Source: Gammaproteobacteria bacterium
GTDB taxonomy: Bacteria; Pseudomonadota; Gammaproteobacteria; JAUZRS01
Assembly: GCA_030949385.1 (NCBI GenBank)
Contig: JAUZSP010000006.1
Span: 252,121 to 316,120 of the forward strand
Length of the DNA stretch: 64,000 bases
Direction of reading: 5' to 3'
Below are positions 56,770-64,000 of this stretch, piece after piece. Position numbers and translations under genes: made by a program. The notes below the pieces were generated by a model that saw only the letters and a program-made list of their open reading frames with translations, was not told the DNA's origin and made no database searches. How positions within the stretch are numbered: the stretch's first letter is position 1; each line of letters starts with the position of its first letter.

Positions 56770-57234
56770 ATGGAATGGCAACAGGTTCTTGATAATCCTT
56801 TGTTGCAAAATCTGCCTTTCAAAATTGAATTGAATAAGTGGGGGAATATTTTGATGAGTCCCGCGAGCAACAATCATGGCCGTTGGCAGTTTGAAGTGGG
56901 CCTGATGATCAAAGTAAAAAAGCAGTCGGGTGTTGTGATTACGGAGTGTTCCATTGCCACTGCAGAGGGGGTTAAGGTGGCCGATGTTGCTTGGTTATCT
57001 GATGTGTTTGTTGCTAAATACGGGTTTGAAACGCCTTATGAGGTCGCTCCAGAAATTTGCGTAGAAATTGTCAGTCCCTCAAACTCGAAAGAAGAGATGC
57101 AGGAAAAAATTCGTCTCTATTTGAATCAAGGTGCTAAGGAAGTGTGGCTCTGTAACCAAGTCGGCAAGCTGTCATATTACGCTCACAGCGGCGAGTTGCT
57201 GCATTCAGAAGAGGTCGGTGAGTTAATAGGCTAG
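56770..57234 (+). CDS. Uma2-family (DUF820) putative endonuclease
   Basis: 154 residues with GAGGAG just upstream of the ATG. The conserved core is AEGVKVADVAWLSDVFVAKY, then VAPEICVEIVSPSNSKEEMQ (the D...E-x-V/K-like metal site of the PD-(D/E)XK superfamily) and LYLNQGAKEVWLCNQ. Uma2 genes occur as scattered solitary copies, often several per genome, and their function is unclear. No partner gene such as an antitoxin was seen next to it. Confidence 0.8.
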   Translation: MEWQQVLDNPLLQNLPFKIELNKWGNILMSPASNNHGRWQFEVGLMIKVKKQSGVVITECSIATAEGVKVADVAWLSDVFVAKYGFETPYEVAPEICVEIVSPSNSKEEMQEKIRLYLNQGAKEVWLCNQVGKLSYYAHSGELLHSEEVGELIG

Positions 57235-57305
57235 GTCATCGTTCAAAAGTATTTCATTTTTGTGGTTGAGGTAGTCTTTTTACAACATATTTTAGGCTTA
57301 AAAGG

Positions 57306-57311
57306 TATAAT
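57306..57311 (+). promoter_or_regulatory. Candidate -10 element of the RND efflux operon
   Basis: A perfect TATAAT lies in the 200-base gap between the Uma2 gene and the efflux adaptor, 124 bases before the chosen start. No good -35 was found at the right distance, so a regulator may be needed. The rest of the gap shows no gene. Confidence 0.3.
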
Positions 57312-57434
57312 TCCAAGCGATTTGTGGCTTCTTTGTCATGGAATGGTGTTAGAATGGCTCGCCGTCGGATCCGGCAACTCAGTTTCGCGTATGGATGGTT
57401 GTGACTACATAACAACTTGAGGTTCACTCACACA

Positions 57435-58640
57435 ATGTTTCTTGAACGTATTCGTTTGCGCTCCACATGGTTTGCGCTGTTGCTGCTGCTGTCAGCTCAC
57501 CCAGCTCAGGCGATGAAAATTGTCTCGGTAGAAGTCAGTAAAACCGCCAGCGGTGTTACCTTAGGCGGAACCGTTATCCCCTATAAAGAAGTCGCTTTAA
57601 CGGCTCAAAGCCCAGGTAGAATCGAATTTTTGCTTGGCGAAGAAGGTGATCGTGCCAGCCAAAACCAGTTGCTGGTGGCGATTGGTAACGCTGAATTACT
57701 CGCTCAACGTAATGCGGCCTTGGCACAGCTGACTCAGGCTGAAGTGGGTTTGCGTGATGCGCAGATGCACTACTCTAAAGAGCTGTGGTCGCCAAAATCC
57801 GATGACATCAATCAGATGCCCGGCATGGCGGTGCCTTCACTGTTTGATAAGTTCTTTACCCGTAACTGGGGCAGCATGAGCGGCCACGGTAATCCTAATT
57901 TGGATCGTCAGGTTGATCTCTTTTCCCAAGGCACGCAGGTCAGTCAAGCTCAAGCGGGCTTGGCAGCGGCGCGGGCTAATATCGCTGCTTTGGATGCGCG
58001 CTTGCGCGACACCCAATCCATTGCCCCTTTTGATGGGGTGATTTTGAAAAAACTGGTGGAGCTGGGTGACACGGTTCAGCCCGGTCAGGCACTGCTGGTG
58101 TTTGCGCAGACGGAATATTTGCGTATTAAAGCCGAAGTGCCTGCGCGTTTGGTAGCCGGTTTACGTCGTGGCATGTTTGTCCCAGCGCGATTGGATGTGG
58201 GTGATGTGCGTGTGGATGCACGTGTGGCGCAAATCTATCCGCAAGCGGATCAAAAACGGCACACGGTGACGGTCAAATTTGATCTGCCAAAAGGCATTGC
58301 CGGTGGTCCTGGCATGTACGCCGAGGTGACCATTCCTGATCTGAATGCGGCAGAAAAATCTCTGTTGATGGTCTCTAAGCAGGCACTGATTCACCGTGGC
58401 AGTTTGCCTTATGTCTTTGTGATGACCGCTGACGAAGGTGCTTCACTGCGCATTGTGCGAGTGGGCAACGAGGTGGATGCGGACCATGTGGAGGTTCTTG
58501 CCGGTTTGAAAGAGGGCGATAAGGTGGTGGTGAATCCACCTCCTGGCATCACTTCTGGTTGGACTCCAGCCGCAGATAAAAGCGCCTCCGAAGAGACGAA
58601 CTCCGATAAACAAAAAAGCGGTAAAACCTACTTTTACTGA
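57435..58640 (+). CDS. RND efflux periplasmic adaptor (membrane fusion protein)
   Basis: 401 residues from ATG 57435; a TTG lies six codons upstream. Signal peptide FALLLLLSAHPAQA. Lipoyl-like halves flank a helical hairpin: EVALTAQSPGRIEFLLGEEG, NQLLVAIGNAELLAQRNAAL and SIAPFDGVILKKLVELGDTV. The beta-barrel and membrane-proximal domains have VDARVAQIYPQADQKRHTVT and ALIHRGSLPYVFVM. Connects the inner-membrane pump encoded next to an outer-membrane channel, which is not in the window. Confidence 0.9.
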   Translation: MFLERIRLRSTWFALLLLLSAHPAQAMKIVSVEVSKTASGVTLGGTVIPYKEVALTAQSPGRIEFLLGEEGDRASQNQLLVAIGNAELLAQRNAALAQLTQAEVGLRDAQMHYSKELWSPKSDDINQMPGMAVPSLFDKFFTRNWGSMSGHGNPNLDRQVDLFSQGTQVSQAQAGLAAARANIAALDARLRDTQSIAPFDGVILKKLVELGDTVQPGQALLVFAQTEYLRIKAEVPARLVAGLRRGMFVPARLDVGDVRVDARVAQIYPQADQKRHTVTVKFDLPKGIAGGPGMYAEVTIPDLNAAEKSLLMVSKQALIHRGSLPYVFVMTADEGASLRIVRVGNEVDADHVEVLAGLKEGDKVVVNPPPGITSGWTPAADKSASEETNSDKQKSGKTYFY

Positions 58641-58729
58641 GCTTTCGGTGGCCACCTGCGTTGAGCGGGTTCGGCTTTCGGGCACAGTGATTTCGCTGTG
58701 CTAACAAACAACAAACGGTTGATTGGCGC

Positions 58730-61700
58730 ATGACAGACCAACAGCATCCCGACGCTGACAAACACCTCGGTTTAGCCGGTAACATGGCTCGAGCTTTTAT
58801 CCACTCTCCACTCTCTCCTTTGTTGCTGGTGGCCTGTTTGGCCATCGGTGTCTTGGGTTTGATCATGACTCCACGACAGGAAGATCCGCAGATTTCAGTG
58901 CCGATGGTGGACATTTTTGTGCAGTATCCAGGCGCTTCTTCGCAGCAGGTGGCCACTTTGGTGGCCGACCCTCTGGAGCGCTTGATGAGCGAAATTTCGG
59001 GGGTGAAACACGTCTACTCTGTTTCGCAACGTGAATCAGCGATGGTGACGGTGCAGTTCAAAGTGGGTGAGGAGATGGAAAACTCCTTGGTCAAATTGTA
59101 TGACAAACTGGCTTCCAATACCGACCGTATTCCACCGGGGGTGTCTCAACCCTTGGTGAAACCGAAAGGGGTGGACGACACCCCTGTGGTGACCTTGACG
59201 CTGTGGTCAAGTGAATTAGACGATGCCGCCATTCGTTTGCTCTCTTTGGATTTGGTACAGCGCCTTAAAGAGGTCAAAGACACCAGCCAAAGTTTCATTG
59301 TTGGTGGCCGCTCCGAACAATTGCGTGTGGAAGCCTTACCTGAGCGCATGGCGGGCTTTGGTATCAGTTTGGATCAACTGGCCAACACCATTCGCACTGC
59401 CAACAGCAAACGCGGTGTGGGCAGCGTGGAGGCGTGGGATAAAAGCTTCCGTGTTTACACAGGCTCTTTTCTGCGCAATGCACGCGATGTGGAACGCCTT
59501 GTAGTGGCAATCCGTGAGGGTGCGCCAGTTTACGTACGTGATGTGGCTAAGGTCATTCACGGCCCTGAAGAGACCAATCAGTTGGTCAATTATTATTCCG
59601 GTGCGGCTTACAGCGACGCTAACCCTGTGGCCAACGGCGCACCTGCGGTGACCTTGGCGATTGCGAAGAAAAAAGGCAGCAACGGTGTCAGTGTGGCCAA
59701 CGATATTTTGGCTAAAGTGGAGGCGTTGAAAGGCCGCTTAATCCCCGATAACGTACACGTCAGCGTGACTCGAAACTACGGCGAAAGCGCGAATCAAAAA
59801 GTCAATGAGTTGATCTTTAAGCTCTTTATCGCCACGGGCATTGTGACCTTGTTGGTGTGGTGGTTTTTGGGTTCGCGAGCCTCTTTTGTGGTGACCTTGG
59901 TGATTCCTGTGGTGATTTTGGTCACGGTCTTTTTTGCTTGGATTTTGGAGTTCACCATTGATCGGGTCAGCCTGTTTGCGCTGATTTTCTCCATTGGGAT
60001 TTTGGTGGACGATGCCATTGTGGTGGTGGAGAACATCTATCGGCGTTGGTTGATCAAAGGCGAGATGGACACAGAGACCTCTGTGGACGCGGTGCGTGAG
60101 GTGGGCAACCCGACCATTTTGGCCACTTTCACCGTGATTGCGGCGCTGCTGCCGATGGGGTTTGTCAGCGGAATGATGGGGCCGTACATGATGCCGATCC
60201 CCGCTTTGGGGTCGGTGGCGATGATTTTTTCGCTGTTTGCTGCCTTTATTTTTACTCCGTGGTTGGTGATGCGCACCAAACCCTCTATGCAGGCGTTGCG
60301 AAAAGCAGAAGAGAGTGAGCACAAACTCAGTGAACGCTTGGATGGTCTCTATCGTGGTTTGATTTTGCCGCTGGCCACGGATCGTAAAAAAGGCTTTTTG
60401 TTTTTGTTCGGCATTGTGGCTCTGTTTTTCCTCAGTTGTGTCTTCTTTTACACCCACGGGGTGGTGGCAAAAATGCTGCCGCTGGACAACAAACCTGAGT
60501 TTAATGTCACGGTTAATTTCCCTGAGGGCACGGCACTGCCAGTGACGGCCAATTTGGTCACTCAATTGGCGGAAAAGCTGCGCAAAATTGAAGAGGTAAC
60601 GGCGGTGCAGACGTACGTAGGAACCGCCTCACCCTTTAACTTTAACGGTCTGGTGCGTCACTATTATTTGCGTCAGGATTCTTGGCAGGCGGACATTCAG
60701 GTGCAGCTGTTGGACAAGGGCGACCGTGATAAAACCAGCCATGAGATTGCCTTGTTGGCGCGTGAATTGGTGACCCCTCTGGCGAAAGCCTCTGGTGCAA
60801 AGGTGGCGGTGGTTGAAATGCCCCCAGGGCCGCCGGTATTGCAGTCGGTGGTGGCGGAGGTTTATGGTCCGAGTGCGGAGATTCGCCGTAAGGTAGCCGA
60901 GGATTTAACTCAACTGTTTGAGCAGAGTTCGGTGATCACCGATGTAGATAACTTGATGCAAGCGCCGTATGAGATATGGCACTTTGATGTCAATACGGAA
61001 AAAGCGGTGCGCCAAGGCATTACCGTCAATGACATCAACCGTAACTTAGAGATGGCGATGGGCGGTTATCGCTTAGGTGACATCAAGCAGGGCAATGTGA
61101 TGGAGCCAACGCGCATCGTTTTGCAGGTGCCCTTGGCGAATCGTTCGGAGTTTTCTCGTCTGGGCAATCTTTTAATTGCCAATGCTCAAGGTGAAACCGT
61201 ACCGCTCTCGGCTCTGGGTCGTTTTAAGCGTGAGATGCAAGATCCGCTGATTTTCCATAAAGATCTGCGTGACGTTGAGTTTGTTACTGGCGATGTCACC
61301 ACCCGTTTGGCCGCGCCCATTTACGGCATGTTTGAAGTGGATGAACTGCTGAAAGGCTATCTGGCTCCCGATGGGGTTCCGCTGGAGGGCTATTATTTTG
61401 GCCCGCCTAAAGACGGCGATCACTCCTCTTTTGAGTGGACCGGTGAGTGGACGGTAACGTATGAGACCTTCCGTGATATGGGCATTGCCTTTGGGGTGGC
61501 CATTTTGTTGATCTACATGCTGGTGGTGTGGGAGTTTGGTAACTTCACTCTGCCTGCGATTGTGATCTCGCCCATTCCTTTGACTTTGATCGGCATTATT
61601 CCGGGTCATTGGCTCTTTGATGCGGAGTTTACCGCCACCTCCATGATCGGTTTTATCGCCTTGGCGGGCATCATTGTGCGTAATTCGATTTTGCTGGTGG

Positions 61701-62149
61701 ACTTTACCCGTGAGCAGGTGCGCGAGGGCATTGAGGTAACCGAAGCGATTATTAACTCTTGTAAAGCCAGAACGCGCCCCATTGTGATTACCGCAGCGGC
61801 GTTGATGGGCGGTTCGGTGGTGATTCTTTCTGATCCGATTTTCCAAGGCATGGCGATTTCGCTCTTTTTTGGTATTTTGGTTGCGACTTTGTTGACCTTG
61901 GTGGTGATTCCTCTGGGTTGCATGAGCGCAAGCCGTTCCTTTGGTGGTCACTGTCCTTCTCATGACCCTTACAGTGATGTCGTAGAGGAAGAGCATGTGG
62001 TCGTTGTCTCTGAAAAAACACCTCTGTTGTTGAGCCTTTGGTCAGGGTTGATTTCTGCGGTGATGTTTTTGGTGACGGTGATCACGTCCGATTTATCGTT
62101 TGATTTTAATGTTGCTGCCGAGTCGTTCGCCTGCGGAGCCGGAGGTTAA
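58730..62149 (+). CDS. RND efflux pump permease, possibly frameshifted near the 3' end
   Basis: 1139 residues with 12 core membrane helices and two large periplasmic loops. N-terminus FIHSPLSPLLLVACLAIGVL; TM4 carries the proton-relay Asp pair in SIGILVDDAIVVVENIYRR (about residue 427); repeats such as FEVDELLKGYLAPDG; last helices IVRNSILLVDFTREQVREG and FFGILVATLLTLVVIPLG. It belongs to the HAE1/AcrB-like group. About 75 residues follow helix 12, including another hydrophobic segment (LSLWSGLISAVMFLVTV). One missing base near 62083-62085 would continue the frame into the Lys-rich ORF below as ITRPIYRLILMLLPSR. As written it stops at 62149. Substrate unknown. Confidence 0.88.
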   Translation: MTDQQHPDADKHLGLAGNMARAFIHSPLSPLLLVACLAIGVLGLIMTPRQEDPQISVPMVDIFVQYPGASSQQVATLVADPLERLMSEISGVKHVYSVSQRESAMVTVQFKVGEEMENSLVKLYDKLASNTDRIPPGVSQPLVKPKGVDDTPVVTLTLWSSELDDAAIRLLSLDLVQRLKEVKDTSQSFIVGGRSEQLRVEALPERMAGFGISLDQLANTIRTANSKRGVGSVEAWDKSFRVYTGSFLRNARDVERLVVAIREGAPVYVRDVAKVIHGPEETNQLVNYYSGAAYSDANPVANGAPAVTLAIAKKKGSNGVSVANDILAKVEALKGRLIPDNVHVSVTRNYGESANQKVNELIFKLFIATGIVTLLVWWFLGSRASFVVTLVIPVVILVTVFFAWILEFTIDRVSLFALIFSIGILVDDAIVVVENIYRRWLIKGEMDTETSVDAVREVGNPTILATFTVIAALLPMGFVSGMMGPYMMPIPALGSVAMIFSLFAAFIFTPWLVMRTKPSMQALRKAEESEHKLSERLDGLYRGLILPLATDRKKGFLFLFGIVALFFLSCVFFYTHGVVAKMLPLDNKPEFNVTVNFPEGTALPVTANLVTQLAEKLRKIEEVTAVQTYVGTASPFNFNGLVRHYYLRQDSWQADIQVQLLDKGDRDKTSHEIALLARELVTPLAKASGAKVAVVEMPPGPPVLQSVVAEVYGPSAEIRRKVAEDLTQLFEQSSVITDVDNLMQAPYEIWHFDVNTEKAVRQGITVNDINRNLEMAMGGYRLGDIKQGNVMEPTRIVLQVPLANRSEFSRLGNLLIANAQGETVPLSALGRFKREMQDPLIFHKDLRDVEFVTGDVTTRLAAPIYGMFEVDELLKGYLAPDGVPLEGYYFGPPKDGDHSSFEWTGEWTVTYETFRDMGIAFGVAILLIYMLVVWEFGNFTLPAIVISPIPLTLIGIIPGHWLFDAEFTATSMIGFIALAGIIVRNSILLVDFTREQVREGIEVTEAIINSCKARTRPIVITAAALMGGSVVILSDPIFQGMAISLFFGILVATLLTLVVIPLGCMSASRSFGGHCPSHDPYSDVVEEEHVVVVSEKTPLLLSLWSGLISAVMFLVTVITSDLSFDFNVAAESFACGAGG

Positions 62150-62420
62150 ACCAGCCCCTGTGTCTGAACAAGCGGTGACAGACGTGGCAGTGCCTGAGGT
62201 GGTCGTAGAGCCTGAAGCGGTTGTGGCAAAGAAAAAAGTGGCTAAAAAACGTGCCAAACGGGTGGCTAAAAAGGGGGCAATAAAAACCTCAGACGCTGAG
62301 ACAACAGAAAAAACCGTTGTCAAAAAACAGTCTAAAAAAGTGGCCAGCAAAAAGCCAGTGGCGAAGAAAAAAGCCTCGGCTCGGCGTGGGATTAAATTGA
62401 AACCGTTAGATGACGAATAA
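62100..62420 (+). CDS. Lys/Ala-rich basic ORF, either separate or the true tail of the RND pump
   Basis: 106 codons from a TTG (or ATG 62109). After a short hydrophobic start and a Pro/Glu/Val-rich stretch (about 10-40), residues about 43-100 are full of Lys-Lys and Ala-Lys pairs (KKKVAKKRAKRVAKK, KKASARRGIK), like histone H1-type or AlgP-type tails. No Shine-Dalgarno precedes it and it overlaps the pump gene by 50 bases. The hydrophobic start reads naturally as a continuation of the pump's extra segment, so I slightly favour a frameshift over a free gene. Confidence 0.45.
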   Translation: MILMLLPSRSPAEPEVKPAPVSEQAVTDVAVPEVVVEPEAVVAKKKVAKKRAKRVAKKGAIKTSDAETTEKTVVKKQSKKVASKKPVAKKKASARRGIKLKPLDDE

Positions 62421-62465
62421 CATCGTTGCAGGCAACTCGGTTTTGGGTATTTTGAAAGGTTATTT

Positions 62466-62813
62466 ATGATTGCACGATACAGCGGTTTTATTTTTTTGTT
62501 GGCGTTATTGATGAGCAGTGGTGGCGCTGTGGCATCGGAATACCCTCCCTTGAGTGGTCAATGGGCTGCGATGAGCGACCGTGCTGTTGATTACAATAAT
62601 CCTTGGCGTACACGAGCAGCGGTGCCTGCTTCAGAAGCGCAGTTTGTCCAGCCCAGTGGCAATCCTTGGTTAAAAGGCGGGCGAACTCAGCAGACGGTTG
62701 ATGTCTATCCCCAGCAAGGACAAGCACCACAGATGATGCCTGTTTTACCGCAACGGCATGGAATGAAGGCTTGGAGTTCTCCTCAGAGTTTTCCTTTTGG
62801 TTGGATGCCTTGA
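62466..62813 (+). CDS. Small exported protein of unknown function
   Basis: 115 residues with a clear signal peptide (YSGFIFLLALLMSSGGAVAS). The mature part is short, rich in Pro, Gln, Trp and Ser, with an NPWR and an NPWLKGG segment and MMPVLPQRHG. No family recognised; it looks unstructured. It lies between the efflux genes and another exported protein gene, probably in one operon. No function proposed. Confidence 0.6.
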   Translation: MIARYSGFIFLLALLMSSGGAVASEYPPLSGQWAAMSDRAVDYNNPWRTRAAVPASEAQFVQPSGNPWLKGGRTQQTVDVYPQQGQAPQMMPVLPQRHGMKAWSSPQSFPFGWMP

Positions 62814-62817
62814 GGTG

Positions 62818-63579
62818 GTGATTGGTGCGGGGCGAGTTACGCTTTGGCTGTTGTTGCTCTGTTTTTCCTTGCCCAGTTTGGCGGTTTCATTTTCCGCAGA
62901 TGCTTTACAGAGTGCGCCTCAGGGTGAGCAGGTTTACGGCAAACTTTATATGGCGGATGGCAAAATTCGTTTTGAGTTGGTGGAAAACAAACAGCGTTTG
63001 ATTCAGATTAGCAACCCAGCCTTGGGTAAAAGTTGGATTGTTGATCCCGCCTTGAAAACCTATTGGTTGCAAGGTGAGTCGATCAGCGCACCGACAGCAC
63101 AGATCAATAAAATAAATATGAAAGCCTTTTGTGCGAAAAAAAGTCGTCGTTGTACGTTGCTTGGCACTGAAAAAATATCCGGTCGTAAGGCGCAGAAGTG
63201 GCAAGTGCTGAGCGGTGACAAAGAGAATGAAGAGCGCAGCTTGATTTGGGTGGATAAAAAAGCCAGTTTACCGCTTAAGCAGCGGTTGGCGGATGGCTCC
63301 AGTAGCACCTTGATCATGGAAGGTCAGCGGGTCATTAACGGTCGTAAAAGTGAAAAGTGGCAGTACCGTTCGATTGACGCTGACGGTCATCAACACGTTG
63401 TCAGTCAGTGGTACGACCCTTTGATTAAGATGGCCATCCGCGAAGAGTATCCGGGTGGTTTTGTTCGAGAATTGCGTAATATTGTGCTTGCGGATCAAGA
63501 TGCTTCCCTCTTTTTGCCTCCTGAAGGTTATCGTGAAGTGTCCATTTCTGGAGGCACTTCCTTTAAAAAAAGCAGGTAG
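62818..63579 (+). CDS. Exported protein of unknown function, possibly LolA/DUF4412-like
   Basis: About 253 residues from a GTG at 62818 (another GTG lies at 62815). Signal peptide LWLLLLCFSLPSLAVSFSAD. The mature protein is beta-rich with repeats of the form YMADGKIRFELVENKQRLI and GRKAQKWQVLSGDKE / GRKSEKWQYRSIDADG, and ends LPPEGYREVSISGG. This resembles LolA-like or DUF4412 beta-sheet proteins that bind hydrophobic molecules, but I could not confirm the family. It is followed after two bases by the ParA-type gene. Confidence 0.65.
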   Translation: MIGAGRVTLWLLLLCFSLPSLAVSFSADALQSAPQGEQVYGKLYMADGKIRFELVENKQRLIQISNPALGKSWIVDPALKTYWLQGESISAPTAQINKINMKAFCAKKSRRCTLLGTEKISGRKAQKWQVLSGDKENEERSLIWVDKKASLPLKQRLADGSSSTLIMEGQRVINGRKSEKWQYRSIDADGHQHVVSQWYDPLIKMAIREEYPGGFVRELRNIVLADQDASLFLPPEGYREVSISGGTSFKKSR

Positions 63580-63581
63580 AG

Positions 63582-64000
63582 ATGATGATTACATTGATTG
63601 GTAATCTAAAAGGCGGTACAGGAAAAAGTACGGTGGCGTTTAATCTGGCCGTTTGGTTGCAAACGTCTGGCAAAGAGGTGCGTCTGTTTGATTTTGATCC
63701 ACAAAAAACCTTAACCGATGTGGTGGATGTGCGTCTGGATGAGGCTTATGAACCTCGGTTACAGGTGAGTGACTCGGTAGCAGAGTTGCAAGCGGTGGCT
63801 AAGCAAGGTGGAGATATTGAGGTGTTGGTGGATGTGGGGGTCTCTGATATGGAGGCCTTGACCACCGCTATTGCATTGGCCGACCGTATTGTGGTGCCGG
63901 TGCAGCCGAGTCAGGCCGATGTCTGGTCAACTCAACGTTTCCTCTCGATTGTGCGCAAACACGTCACGGATAAAAAACCGCCTCTGCTGGGGTTTATCAA
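63582..64000 (+). CDS. ParA/MinD-family ATPase (partial, runs off the window)
   Basis: About 139 codons visible, ATG 63582 or 63585. Deviant Walker A NLKGGTGKSTVAFNLAVWL with the signature Lys, LFDFDPQKTLTDVVDVR (switch I region) and VVPVQPSQADVWSTQRF. These proteins form ATP-dependent gradients that place plasmids, chemoreceptors or protein complexes. No parB or parS-like repeats lie upstream, and the gene ends an efflux/exported-protein cluster, so a role in positioning the cargo of this cluster is possible. The C-terminus and any partner lie outside. Confidence 0.85.
   Translation, partial: MMITLIGNLKGGTGKSTVAFNLAVWLQTSGKEVRLFDFDPQKTLTDVVDVRLDEAYEPRLQVSDSVAELQAVAKQGGDIEVLVDVGVSDMEALTTAIALADRIVVPVQPSQADVWSTQRFLSIVRKHVTDKKPPLLGFI

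Noticed and set aside
56770-57234. Toxin-antitoxin module
   Set aside because: The Uma2 gene stands alone; no small partner gene precedes or follows it.
59738-60565. Minus-strand 275-codon open frame over the RND pump
   Set aside because: His/Gln/Arg-rich antisense frame with no recognisable domain; the pump is clearly coding.

Overview
The window reads as a chromosomal segment of a Gram-negative gammaproteobacterium. Reasons: the housekeeping order miaB-phoH-ybeY-corC-lnt followed by leuS-lptE is the usual gammaproteobacterial neighbourhood, outer-membrane genes (lptE, lnt) are present, and SSB ends in the typical acidic tip. I cannot name the genus. About two thirds of the window (6.4-43.8 kb) is one very large surface-polysaccharide locus; the rest is core metabolism, a c-di-GMP signalling gene and an RND efflux operon. 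No rRNA, tRNA or CRISPR array was recognised, and no gene-free stretch exceeds about 200 bases.

Layout. 0-1 kb: the end of an inositol-monophosphatase-family gene, then a LysE-type exporter gene cut off after about 26 codons by a decayed IS4-like element. 1-6.4 kb: a secreted M4 metallopeptidase, an unknown helical protein, a DUF971-MoaD fusion and ssb, closed by a clear terminator. 6.4-12 kb: the complete pseudaminic acid pathway pseB-C-F-G-H-I. 12-18 kb: a capsule-type glycosyltransferase, a hexapeptide acyltransferase, a Wzx flippase, a GT4 enzyme and manC. 18-23.9 kb: rfbB (frameshifted), rfbA, a GT2 enzyme, APS kinase, a TPR-fused ABC permease and its ATPase. 23.9-40.7 kb: a visibly AT-rich minus-strand block with WecD/WecE-type amino-sugar genes, a Gtr-like module, an OafA-type acyltransferase, a GDP-heptose/6-deoxyheptose pathway, a 1208-residue sulfotransferase-GT2-GT4 protein and a second sulfotransferase. 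40.7-43.8 kb: rfbC, rfbD and a WcaJ-type initiating transferase. 43.9-55.5 kb: metK, miaB, phoH, ybeY, corC, lnt, a zinc-ribbon protein, leuS, lptE, gltA. 55.6-64 kb: a response-regulator diguanylate cyclase behind an unusual repeat leader, a Uma2 protein, an RND adaptor and pump, two small exported proteins and a ParA-type ATPase that runs off the end.

How the genes fit together. The locus can supply CMP-pseudaminic acid, GDP-mannose, dTDP-rhamnose, a dTDP-4-amino-4,6-dideoxyhexose derivative and GDP-D-manno-heptose with its 6-deoxy form. CysC could supply PAPS to two sulfotransferase domains, so a sulfated glycan is the simplest reading. Both a flippase and an ABC exporter are present, suggesting two glycans or two modules merged in one locus. 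The dTDP-rhamnose genes are split into rfbBA and rfbCD on either side of the AT-rich block, as if that block had been inserted between them. Two sugar-nucleotide genes carry one-base frameshifts in homopolymers; these may be phase switches, mutations or assembly errors.

The most unusual items are: the three-domain sulfotransferase/coiled-coil/GT2/GT4 protein with a perfect 33-bp tandem repeat; the TPR-ABC permease fusion; a GmhB homologue that has lost most catalytic and zinc-binding residues; a DUF971-MoaD fusion lacking the terminal Gly-Gly; and a chain of three overlapping Met-Thr-Lys mini-ORFs leading into the diguanylate cyclase.
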